Of a stretch of DNA of 9,473 bases, positions 1 through 5,831 are shown piece by piece. The stretch is from Candidatus Woykebacteria bacterium GWB1_45_5. GTDB taxonomy: Bacteria > Patescibacteriota > Microgenomatia > Woykebacterales > RBG-16-39-9b. Both the position numbers and the translations under genes were made by a program. The stretch lies in assembly GCA_001816645.1 (NCBI GenBank), contig MHCO01000018.1:1-9473 (forward strand), read 5' to 3'. How positions within the stretch are numbered: position 1 is the first letter of the stretch; each line of letters starts with the position of its first letter. The notes beneath the pieces are model-generated. The model did not search any database. It was not told the origin of the DNA and saw nothing but the letters and a program-made list of their open reading frames with translations.

Positions 1-1013
1 TAGTAGGTAGCATTACTGACACTGCTCCAGCCAAAGGTCGGGTTGGAGAAGCTACCTGATCCTTGGGGTTGACCAAGGGTTGGTGGGCCGGGTGGTTGGG
101 TAGCACAGGCACTATCACTTCTCGCTGTACCGCTTCGCCACTGCGAGCCACCGACCGGTGAATAAACAACCCAATTATAATCGGTGGTTGGCTGGATTGA
201 AGCATTACTAAACGTATAATTTCGTATGCTTTCGGAAAGTGAAGGACTTCTTAAGGAACCACTTATACCAGGGCCAGTAAGCTCTGCCCGATAAGCGGTG
301 TTGCAAGGGGTAGTGGTAAAGCTACCCGTTTGTTGATAGGCTGGGCTACCACAATTGGGAAAACAAGCTGCCCAATCGTAGCGCGTTGAAGTCTTTAAAC
401 CAGAAGCAGTAAAAGCTGTCCCCTGGACCTGCCAAGGCGACCCAGGCGCTTGACAACCCAAACAACCAGATTCGTAGGCGGTCAGAGTATAGGTAACACC
501 CCGCCAGGAAAAGGTTAGCTGATTACCCGAACTTCTTGCCCGGCCCCTTTCGCTTGAGTAGTTTGGGTGAGGTGAGCCACAGTTTGGATAACAAACTACC
601 CAATCATAATCATAATTGGCTTTTGGTACACTAACTGTAATCGAAGCACCAGCTCTTGTGGTATTAACCACCGGGCAAAGACCGCCACAAGTGTTGGCCG
701 GATCATAAGCTAAAACGGTGTAGGTCAGAGATGGCCAAGTAATACTCGTTAAGGTGGTACATTGGTTTTTAAGATCAGGATTTGCATCCCAGGAGACAGA
801 CACGGAACAATTAGGTGCTGCCCGGCTACGAAAATCCCGAACCGCTTTAACCCCCAAAACAGTCAGTGGAATACTTAAAAAGAGAAAGAACAGTATCACA
901 AAAGAAAGTTGAGTGGTGAAAGAAAGGCCAGTTAAGAGCGGTACTTTATCTAAAATCGCCCGTAACTGGCTAATTTTTTGGTTTATTTTTTCGGAAATTG
1001 GTGGCAGATCCAT
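1..1013 (-). CDS. Membrane-anchored Cys-rich repeat surface protein (partial, C-terminus off the left edge)
   Basis: The frame is open for 337 codons from ATG 1013 to the window edge, with no stop, so the C-terminus is missing. Residues 1-35 are polar and probably cytoplasmic. Residues 36-55 (core LSFVILFFLFLSIPL) form one membrane segment, and the rest should lie outside. The exported part has three related modules, at about 68-160, 161-235 and 236-300. Each ends in a (Y/F)DW/YNW-V strand followed by a loop: YDWVVCYPNCGSP, YDWAACFPNCGSP and YNWVVYSPVGGS. The first two keep paired cysteines (CYPNC, CFPNC, also CGGLC and CLGC); the third has lost them. A new module opens with PPGPPTL near residue 305. 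The strand spacing and the GSFTTTPC-like ends suggest fibronectin-III-like beta sandwiches, but this is inferred by eye. An adhesin or envelope stalk is a reasonable guess; no enzyme motif is visible. It has its own promoter and an AAAGGG ribosome-binding site 6 nt before the ATG. Confidence 0.75.
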   Translation of the reverse strand, partial: MDLPPISEKINQKISQLRAILDKVPLLTGLSFTTQLSFVILFFLFLSIPLTVLGVKAVRDFRSRAAPNCSVSVSWDANPDLKNQCTTLTSITWPSLTYTVLAYDPANTCGGLCPVVNTTRAGASITVSVPKANYDYDWVVCYPNCGSPHPNYSSERGRARSSGNQLTFSWRGVTYTLTAYESGCLGCQAPGSPWQVQGTAFTASGLKTSTRYDWAACFPNCGSPAYQQTGSFTTTPCNTAYRAELTGPGISGSLRSPSLSESIRNYTFSNASIQPTTDYNWVVYSPVGGSQWRSGTARSDSACATQPPGPPTLGQPQGSGSFSNPTFGWSSVSNATY

Positions 1014-1195
1014 TCCGTACCCTTTGCTGATACCCCTACATAACTAGAGTAACAATTAAGTTTACCCCTTGTCAACTCTTGCGGTTGCTTCTTGGCTAGT
1101 AAGTCCTTGTTTTGGATGAACTACATTAATTATGAATTATGCTTTCTTATCTCTTGGGTATCAATTTCGGTGGGCCAGCCCGCAAAGCTTGCGCC
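1014..1195. other. Intergenic region between PBP2 stop and surface-protein start
   Basis: This 182-bp spacer holds the surface-protein promoter. Just after the PBP2 stop there are two adjacent small inverted repeats: CGCAA-AGC-TTGCG (1181-1193) and GGGC-CA-GCCC (1172-1181), sharing one base. Neither is followed by a T-run in the direction of transcription, so a standard intrinsic terminator cannot be claimed. No other gene is visible. Confidence 0.5.
1046..1075 (-). promoter_or_regulatory. Sigma70-type promoter of the surface-protein gene
   Basis: Reading leftward there is a perfect -35 TTGACA (1075-1070), an 18-nt spacer and a weak -10 TACTCT (1051-1046) preceded by TG (extended -10, TGTTACTCT). 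Initiation would fall near 1039, giving a leader of about 26 nt with AAAGGG before ATG 1013. Unlike the plus-strand genes in this window, this gene would have a normal leader and a ribosome-binding site. Confidence 0.55.
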
Positions 1196-3091
1196 TTAGC
1201 GTTGCTGGCGGGTAAACCACCACTCAAAAATCTGTTTAACTACGGGCGCGGAAACTTCACTACCGTGACCGGCATTTTCTACCTGAACGGTTACGACAAT
1301 CTTAGGATTAGGATAAGGAGCAAAGGCGGTGTACCAGGCGTGAGCCCTCTCCCCACCAGATTCAGCACTTCCCGTCTTTCCGGCGCTCGGGATCTTAAGG
1401 TTGCCAAAAACCCAAGTCAGCCCACTAGGTCCGGTTACAACCTGGTAAAGACCTTCCCGTACTGTTCCGAGTGTTTCCTTCTTTAAAAAGTTTTCCCGAA
1501 CAACTTTTGGTTCACCTGTTTTTAAAATGGTAGGAGTAACCAACCGCCCACCGTTAGCAAAAGTGGCGGTAACAATCGAAAGCTGAAGCGGTGAGACCAA
1601 AACGTCGCCCTGACCAATACTCATGCTTAAAGTTTCGCCCGGATACCAGGGTTCTCCCTTCGTAGCCAGTTTCCAACTTTGAGTCGGAATCAAACCAGCT
1701 GTTTCGCCGGGCAATTCAATCCCTGTTTTCTGCCCCAAACCCAAAAGGTTGGCATACTTAACGATCGTTTTTTCACCAACCATTTGGCCCACCCGGTAAA
1801 AAAATGTATTGGTGCTGCGAACCAAAGCCTGCACCACGTTAATTGATCCCTCGGTTTTGTGACTCTCCCGCCATAGCCAATTTTCAAATACTTGGTTCCC
1901 CAAAATTATAAATCCCGGATCGACTAATTTTGTCTCGGCGCTGATTGCTCCCGTTTCTAGGCCAGCGGTCGCCGTTATCATTTTAAAAGTCGAGCCGGGT
2001 GGGTAAGCAGCGCCGTCAGCACGGTTTAGCAGTAAATTATCTGGATTGCTAATCAACTGCTGGTATTTTTGTTCCGTTATCTCTTTAGCAAAAAGGTTGT
2101 TATCGAAAGACGGTAAAGAAATCATCGCCAATACTTCACCAGTATAAGGGTCTAAAACCACCGCTGAAGCTTTCTTCGCCCCCACCTCGACTATTTTCTT
2201 TTGCAGCGCCTGGTAGACAAATTGCTGTAGGTCAATATCGATACTTAAAGTGCTATTTTGACCAGGGTGCGGATCGCTCTGGTAAATATCGCCTTTATTT
2301 TCGCCCTCGGCAGTTACCTTAATTAGCTTATAACCATTTACCCCCCGTAAGATTCCCTCCTGACTAGCCTCAACACCGGCCTTTCCCACTTTATCGCCTA
2401 AGACATAGGGGATCGTTAACTTTTGGGCCAGATCTTCTTTACTCGCCTCAGCGGTGTAACCTAGTATATGAGCGGTAATTTCCTTGTACGAGTAGTAGCG
2501 AATTGGACTTACTTCTAGTTCCACACCGGCCAGATTTTTGCTCTCTGCCTCGACAAGCAAAGCCTTGTCTGGTTCAAGATCGTTGACCAAAGTTATCTCC
2601 CCCTTGGCATTTCTTAGCCTTTCTGCCAAAAAAGAGTTTGGTACCTTTAAAATAAAAGCGAGCTTAGCGATTACTGCTTGTTTTTTATCGGCCGGTAGCC
2701 TCTGCGGGTCTAAAAGCAACCTGAACCCTGGTGTATTTTGGGCCAAAATTTTGCCGCCTCGATCAAAAATCACCCCTCTTGGTGCGTGATTTATTTCTAG
2801 GCGCAGGCGGTTACCTTCTGCCTCTCCCAAAAAAATATTTCCTTGGATCACCTGCAGATCGAAAGCCCGGGCTAGCAAAACTAGAAAGCAACTGAAAAAA
2901 ACAAAATAAATTGTCGCTACCCGAGCGGTCGATAACCGACTAGGCTTTCCCGCGACAGACTCAAAAAGCCCTTTACCCTCCCAGCTTTCCGCCACCCGTA
3001 CCTGTTGCCAGTCGGGAAGATTCTTACGCTTTTTTCCAAGCTGGACAAATTCCGGAAAGGCAAACCCGAATTTTCTCTTAAGTTTGCTCAT
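1196..3091 (-). CDS. mrdA: Penicillin-binding protein 2, elongasome transpeptidase
   Basis: A class B PBP of 631 residues that cross-links peptidoglycan outside the membrane during lateral wall growth. Residues 1-57 are a basic cytoplasmic tail, longer than the short tails common in this family, and 58-76 form the single membrane anchor. The non-catalytic pedestal domain follows (HAPRGVIFDRGG at 102-113; GKAGVEASQEGILRG at 236-250). The transpeptidase domain has all three active-site motifs: STFK with Ser367 as nucleophile and Lys370, STN at 426-428, and KTG at 572-574. GQGDVLVSPLQ (493-503) is also typical. ATG 3091 lies 3 nt after the mreD stop with no clear Shine-Dalgarno, suggesting translational coupling. 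As last gene of the mre operon it fits PBP2 rather than the division protein FtsI. Its usual SEDS partner RodA is not in the window. Confidence 0.93.
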   Translation of the reverse strand: MSKLKRKFGFAFPEFVQLGKKRKNLPDWQQVRVAESWEGKGLFESVAGKPSRLSTARVATIYFVFFSCFLVLLARAFDLQVIQGNIFLGEAEGNRLRLEINHAPRGVIFDRGGKILAQNTPGFRLLLDPQRLPADKKQAVIAKLAFILKVPNSFLAERLRNAKGEITLVNDLEPDKALLVEAESKNLAGVELEVSPIRYYSYKEITAHILGYTAEASKEDLAQKLTIPYVLGDKVGKAGVEASQEGILRGVNGYKLIKVTAEGENKGDIYQSDPHPGQNSTLSIDIDLQQFVYQALQKKIVEVGAKKASAVVLDPYTGEVLAMISLPSFDNNLFAKEITEQKYQQLISNPDNLLLNRADGAAYPPGSTFKMITATAGLETGAISAETKLVDPGFIILGNQVFENWLWRESHKTEGSINVVQALVRSTNTFFYRVGQMVGEKTIVKYANLLGLGQKTGIELPGETAGLIPTQSWKLATKGEPWYPGETLSMSIGQGDVLVSPLQLSIVTATFANGGRLVTPTILKTGEPKVVRENFLKKETLGTVREGLYQVVTGPSGLTWVFGNLKIPSAGKTGSAESGGERAHAWYTAFAPYPNPKIVVTVQVENAGHGSEVSAPVVKQIFEWWFTRQQR

Positions 3092-3094
3092 AAG

Positions 3095-3436
3095 CTAATT
3101 AAAAAGCCGAAGTAATCCTATCAAAAGAGCCTCCCAAACAACTAGAGAAGCGATTACCAAACCACCGATCAACGGCAGCCGCGAGGGTAAGGATGATTTA
3201 CCTAGGATAAATAAGTAGAGACTAAAGCTAGTTGTCAGTAAAACCAGCCAGGCTGGAATATCGGAAAGGATGGCTAAAGATAGACTGAAAATTAAGGCAG
3301 GTAAGATGATATATTTTGTTCCCTTTCGAAAAACTAGCCAAAAAATTGCTAATAGTCCAATTGGTATAGGAACCCAACTGACTTGGATCAAACAGGCGAT
3401 AAGTAGCAAAATAATGAACAAAACTTCCACTTTCAT
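3095..3436 (-). CDS. mreD: Rod shape-determining protein MreD (short form)
   Basis: A 113-residue, almost wholly hydrophobic protein with about four membrane segments (roughly 4-22, 24-36, 43-76 as a double pass, and 88-110). MreD is poorly conserved in sequence, so the call rests mainly on position between mreC and PBP2, hydrophobicity and topology. Well-studied MreD proteins have about 160 residues, so this copy lacks one or two helices, though it starts and stops cleanly. Its ATG overlaps the mreC TGA by 4 nt (ATGA), the mark of coupled translation, and no Shine-Dalgarno precedes it. The role is membrane partner of MreC in the elongation complex. Confidence 0.8.
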   Translation of the reverse strand: MKVEVLFIILLLIACLIQVSWVPIPIGLLAIFWLVFRKGTKYIILPALIFSLSLAILSDIPAWLVLLTTSFSLYLFILGKSSLPSRLPLIGGLVIASLVVWEALLIGLLRLFN

Positions 3437-4224
3437 TTTGAGATAAAAACTAGCTCAAGTGATTTAAAAGCTACTAGTGGCTCAACAGCCGCTTTTTGAA
3501 AAAGCTCAGCTGGGTTTTTTTGCACCTTATTAATTTTTCCCAAAACCAAACCCCTAGGAAATCCAGCCTCACCTAAAGTAAACACGATCTGCCCCTCTTG
3601 CAAAGTATCGGTTTGAGCTACTTTGGCTAGGGTTAGCCCGCTACCAAACTCCCCTTCTAAGATACCTTTGGCCCCGCCCTCGGTGATAGCAGCGATTTTG
3701 CTTTCCGGGTCGGTTAACAGCCGGACAACACTAGTTGAATTATGAACTGTTCTAATTTGACCGATTAAGATATCTTTCAAAACAACCAAAGAGTCTTCTT
3801 TCACCCCATCGGTTTTTCCCCTATCAAGTAAAAACTCCTCGCTACTAAAAAGGGGGTCTGTTCCGATCACATTTGCAGCGATCAAATCTTTAGCCACGAT
3901 CTTCGCTCCTAGTTGCTCTCGCAACAGTTTGTTTTCTTCCGTTAATTTCTTAAGACGAGCGTTTTCGGCAAGTAACTTGGCATTTTCTAAAGCCAGGTTG
4001 CTTTCCCGCTCCCTTAAGGCACCAATCCCTTTGACAGTGGCGACAAAATTGGCAACATCTTGACCTGTTTTATAAAACCCAAGCTGAATCGGCCGAAAAA
4101 CTTTCTGGGCCGGTGATTCTAAAAAGCCCATCACACCAAAATTTTCAAGAATAAAAAGAACCACTACCAACAAAATCAGCACAAAGAAAGTTTTTTGTTT
4201 CGACCCTTTCAGCAAATCTTTCAT
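3433..4224 (-). CDS. mreC: Rod shape-determining protein MreC
   Basis: A 263-residue bitopic protein linking the MreB scaffold to PBP2 in the elongasome. Residues 1-11 are basic and cytoplasmic, 12-30 form one membrane helix (FFVLILLVVVLFIL), and about 68-106 are a charged heptad-rich coiled coil (RERESNLALENAKLLAEN and on). Residues 110-260 match the double beta-barrel MreC core: VIGTDPLFSSEEFLLDRGKT, then the LLTDPESKIAA stretch and the FPRGLVLGKI segment near the end. Length and domain order are normal for the family. AGGAG directly abuts the ATG with zero spacing, which is unusual for a Shine-Dalgarno. The 42 bp up to mreB are a heptamer array. It ends in TGA overlapping mreD. Confidence 0.93.
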   Translation of the reverse strand: MKDLLKGSKQKTFFVLILLVVVLFILENFGVMGFLESPAQKVFRPIQLGFYKTGQDVANFVATVKGIGALRERESNLALENAKLLAENARLKKLTEENKLLREQLGAKIVAKDLIAANVIGTDPLFSSEEFLLDRGKTDGVKEDSLVVLKDILIGQIRTVHNSTSVVRLLTDPESKIAAITEGGAKGILEGEFGSGLTLAKVAQTDTLQEGQIVFTLGEAGFPRGLVLGKINKVQKNPAELFQKAAVEPLVAFKSLELVFISK

Positions 4225-4227
4225 CTC

Positions 4228-4269
4228 CTACTTCTCACTTAATATTTTATACTTAAAACTTAATACTTA
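4228..4269 (-). repeat. Heptanucleotide tandem array between mreB and mreC
   Basis: Read on the coding (minus) strand, the stretch splits exactly into six 7-mers: TAAGTAT, TAAGTTT, TAAGTAT, AAAATAT, TAAGTGA, GAAGTAG, followed by GAG and the mreC ATG. The first unit begins with the TAA stop of mreB, so the array fills the whole intercistronic gap and its decayed end makes the AGGAG next to the mreC start. It resembles the short tandem heptanucleotide repeats known from cyanobacterial intergenic DNA in style, not in sequence. Confidence 0.6.
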
Positions 4270-5352
4270 TCTTAGGCTGCCGGCAAATTTTATCTTCCGA
4301 TATAGACGGTCGTCTTCCAAAACTTTGGCTGTTCCTTTCACTACCCTCGTCAAAGGATCTTGGGCCAGGATCGTTGGCATCCTTGTTTCCTTCGCCAGAA
4401 GAGCTGGCCAACCCTTTAATAGGGCACCACCACCGGTTAGATAAATCCCCTCCTGCGCAACATCGTTTACTAGTTCCGGCGGTGATTCCTCGATTACATC
4501 TTTAATTCCTTCTATAATAGTACGTAGGGTATTGGAGATTGCCTCACGAATTTCCCCAGTACTAGTTGTCACTGCTACCGGCAAACCAGTAGCCAAATCG
4601 CGACCGGAAATCTGAAGTTTGGATTCTTTTCTTGCCGGATAAGCCGAGCCGTAACCAATCTTTGATTCTTCAGCGCTTTTTTCACCCAGAAGCAGGTTGT
4701 AACGAGCACGGGTGTAACTAATAATATCACCGTCCATCTCGTCACCGGCCACCCGCAGCGATTTGCTAACCACTATCCCACCTAAAGAAATAATAGCAAT
4801 CTCGGTGGTTCCAGCACCAATATCAACAATCATATGCCCCTTTGGCTCATCAATTGGCAAACCTGCCCCCAAAGCCGCCGCCATTGGTTCATCCACCAGA
4901 TAGACTTCTCTGGCCCCAGCTGCTGTCGCGGCATCGGAAACCGCTCGCCTCTCTACTTCCGTGGCACCAGAGGGAACAGCAATAGCGATTTTTGGCCTGG
5001 GAATCTTGGGAAATGAGGTCGGCGTTTGGTGGACCTTGTGGATAAAGTGTTTGAGCAGACTTTCGGCAAAATCAAGATCATTGATCACACCATCCCGCAA
5101 GGGCCGGGTAGCGATGATCGAGGCGGGTGTTTTCCCAAGCATCTTTTTCGCCTCCGAACCAATTGCCAGCAATTGCTTGGTTTTTTTGTGGGCAGCAACA
5201 ACGGTCGGCTCCCGAACCATCACTCCTTTGCCGCAAACTGCTATTTTGGTGTTGGCAGTTCCCAAATCGACGCCTAAATCAAGCGAAAAAGCACCCCAGA
5301 AATAATCAAGTGGATTGAGGTTAAATTTAAAATTCACCAGCCTTGCCCCCAC
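4267..5352 (-). CDS. mreB: Rod shape-determining protein MreB (bacterial actin)
   Basis: An actin-fold ATPase that forms membrane filaments guiding the peptidoglycan elongasome. The 361 residues show phosphate-1 loop GVDLGTANT (27-35), RPLRDGVINDLD (83-94), AIAVPSG (123-129), VDEPMAAALGAGLPI (153-167), phosphate-2 loop VDIGAGTTEIAI (176-187) and the adenosine motif GIYLTGGGALLKG (302-314). The frame opens with GTG 5352 directly after an in-frame TAG. A second GTG at 5337 (codon 6) gives MNFKFNLNPLDYFWG and lies 12 nt after an AGGTGG ribosome-binding-like sequence, so it may be the true start. The 15-21 residues before the actin fold could be the membrane-binding N-terminal segment. First gene of the mreB-mreC-mreD-PBP2 operon, preceded by a structured leader. 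Confidence 0.95.
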   Translation of the reverse strand: MGARLVNFKFNLNPLDYFWGAFSLDLGVDLGTANTKIAVCGKGVMVREPTVVAAHKKTKQLLAIGSEAKKMLGKTPASIIATRPLRDGVINDLDFAESLLKHFIHKVHQTPTSFPKIPRPKIAIAVPSGATEVERRAVSDAATAAGAREVYLVDEPMAAALGAGLPIDEPKGHMIVDIGAGTTEIAIISLGGIVVSKSLRVAGDEMDGDIISYTRARYNLLLGEKSAEESKIGYGSAYPARKESKLQISGRDLATGLPVAVTTSTGEIREAISNTLRTIIEGIKDVIEESPPELVNDVAQEGIYLTGGGALLKGWPALLAKETRMPTILAQDPLTRVVKGTAKVLEDDRLYRKIKFAGSLR

Positions 5353-5360
5353 CTACAAGT

Positions 5361-5388
5361 GAACAGCGAACAGCTCTAAGCAAACAGC
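5361..5388 (+). repeat. Heptamer array, left arm (consensus GAACAGC)
   Basis: Four consecutive 7-mers on the plus strand: GAACAGC, GAACAGC, TCTAAGC, AAACAGC. The same unit family occurs in opposite orientation at 5408-5442, making a large inverted repeat. The best paired block is 5361-5375 with 5407-5421 (14 of 15 positions complementary, 31-nt loop). Confidence 0.65.
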
Positions 5389-5407
5389 GGTAAATACTGT
5401 GGTTTCA

Positions 5408-5442
5408 GCTGTTCTCTGTTCGCTAATTGCTGTTTGCTGTCG
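5408..5442 (-). repeat. Heptamer array, right arm (consensus GAACAGC, inverted)
   Basis: Read on the minus strand, five consecutive 7-mers: CGACAGC, AAACAGC, AATTAGC, GAACAGA, GAACAGC. The third unit is degenerate (AATTAGC), as is the third unit of the left arm (TCTAAGC). This suggests that one array arose as an inverted copy of the other. In an mreB transcript started upstream, the two arms could pair into a long hairpin just before the start codon. Confidence 0.65.
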
Positions 5443-5451
5443 GTCTCCGAC
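5439..5451. repeat. Small perfect hairpin GTCGG-TCT-CCGAC
   Basis: A 5-bp GC-rich inverted repeat with a 3-nt loop at the outer edge of the right heptamer arm, overlapping its last unit. It would add a second stem to the mreB leader RNA. Confidence 0.4.
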
Positions 5452-5499
5452 CAAGTGTATCACCCCAAAAACCCCACCGCAATAACTAATTTTCGGTAA

Positions 5500-5528
5500 A
5501 ATATCTAAAGAGATCTAAGTGGTAACAA
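5500..5528 (-). promoter_or_regulatory. Candidate promoter for the mre operon
   Basis: On the minus strand, TTGTTA (5528-5523; 4 of 6 to the -35 consensus), a 17-nt spacer and GATATT (5505-5500; 4 of 6 to the -10 consensus). Initiation near 5493 would give a leader of about 140 nt that includes both heptamer arms. The match is modest; this is only the best candidate seen in the divergent region. Confidence 0.3.
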
Positions 5529-5560
5529 AATGTGTCAGAAATTGTAATCTTATTTTAAAC

Positions 5561-5744
5561 CGCTATACGAGCATAGCGTTTTTGGACCTTAATGCAAAAA
5601 TTAAAATAGACCGCTTCACGTTCTGCGACCACCTCGTGGGCTAACGAGCATAGTGTCTTTGAACTAGCAAAAATGTGAAGAGGGAGCGGAAACTGACTGA
5701 GGCGAAGCCGAAAGAATTTCCGAGGATCCCGAGCATTTTTGCTC
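5561..5744. other. Structured element: possible non-coding RNA or dispersed repeat
   Basis: A series of inverted repeats. CGCTAT/ATAGCG (5561-5566 with 5573-5578) is followed by T5. CTCGT/ACGAG is at 5633-5637 with 5644-5648. A nested set follows: AGCAAAAATG/CATTTTTGCT (5666-5675 with 5734-5743, 10 of 10), GGG/CCC (5682-5684 with 5728-5730), CGGAAA/TTTCCG (5687-5692 with 5717-5722) and GGC-GAA-GCC (5701-5709). The motif CGAGCAT occurs three times (5568, 5645, 5730), the first two within a 10-bp direct repeat ACGAGCATAG. A TAAAAT -10-like box at 5602-5607 could start a plus transcript near 5614, but has no good -35. Strand and function are unknown; a folded RNA, a REP/MITE-like repeat and a riboregulatory leader are all possible. 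Confidence 0.4.
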
Positions 5745-5783
5745 AAGTTTCAACAGCTAGCGCAGTCTAGCCGCGCCTTTGGT

Positions 5784-5807
5784 GTCACCTTTTGCGTAAA
5801 AGGTGAC
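5784..5807. promoter_or_regulatory. Perfect 10-bp palindrome upstream of the ligase promoter
   Basis: GTCACCTTTT and AAAAGGTGAC flank the tetraloop GCGT with no mismatch. It ends 8 bp before the extended -10 element and covers the -35 zone, where no good -35 hexamer exists. No T-run follows on either strand, so it is not a standard terminator. An operator or activator site for the ligase gene is the simplest reading. Confidence 0.4.
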
Positions 5808-5815
5808 GAAAAATA

Positions 5816-5824
5816 TGGTATTAT
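5816..5824 (+). promoter_or_regulatory. Extended -10 promoter, probably leaderless, of the ligase gene
   Basis: TGGTATTAT (TG + N + TATTAT, hexamer 5819-5824) ends 7 nt before ATG 5832. Initiation about 7 nt downstream falls at the start codon. No Shine-Dalgarno lies between. Confidence 0.5.
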
Positions 5825-5831
5825 CTTCTCA

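Larger units (their letters stand above)
5353..5831. other. 479-bp divergent intergenic region with dense inverted repeats
   Basis: This separates the leftward mre operon from the rightward ligase gene. From left to right it holds the paired heptamer arrays (5361-5442), a C-rich patch (5461-5479), the candidate mre promoter, the nested inverted-repeat element (5561-5744), the GCTAG-CGCAGT-CTAGC hairpin (5756-5771), the 10-bp palindrome (5784-5807) and the ligase extended -10. I see no tRNA and none of the conserved cores of RNase P RNA, tmRNA or SRP RNA. A 63-codon minus frame at 5555-5746 crosses most of the hairpins and is not believed to be a gene. Confidence 0.6.

Noticed and set aside
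1172..1193. Intrinsic terminator after PBP2
   Set aside because: Two small hairpins are present but no T-run follows in the direction of transcription.
1139..1486. 115-codon plus-strand frame
   Set aside because: It lies mostly antisense to the catalytic end of PBP2, which has clear motifs; no domain or start signal was seen.
4834..5318. Several overlapping plus-strand frames
   Set aside because: All lie antisense to the conserved N-terminal half of mreB and show no independent coding signs.
5361..5442. CRISPR array
   Set aside because: Units are 7 nt with no spacers and occur in both orientations; no cas genes are present.
5561..5583. Plus-strand intrinsic terminator (CGCTAT hairpin plus T5)
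   Set aside because: The shape fits, but the stem is only 6 bp and A/T-rich, and no plus-strand gene lies upstream to be terminated; kept only as part of the structured element.
5555..5746. 63-codon minus-strand frame starting ATG 5746
   Set aside because: It crosses most of the hairpins of the intergenic element, has no ribosome-binding site and has no recognisable domain; the inverted repeats explain the sequence better.
5739..5831. Upstream ATG 5739 as start of the ligase gene
   Set aside because: The extra 31 residues are read through the GCTAG hairpin and the perfect palindrome. The extended -10 box lies downstream of this ATG, and ATG 5832 gives a normal family N-terminus.
5353..5831. 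tRNA, RNase P RNA, tmRNA or SRP RNA in the divergent region
   Set aside because: No cloverleaf with a T-loop, no tRNA-like end and none of the conserved cores of these RNAs could be found by eye.
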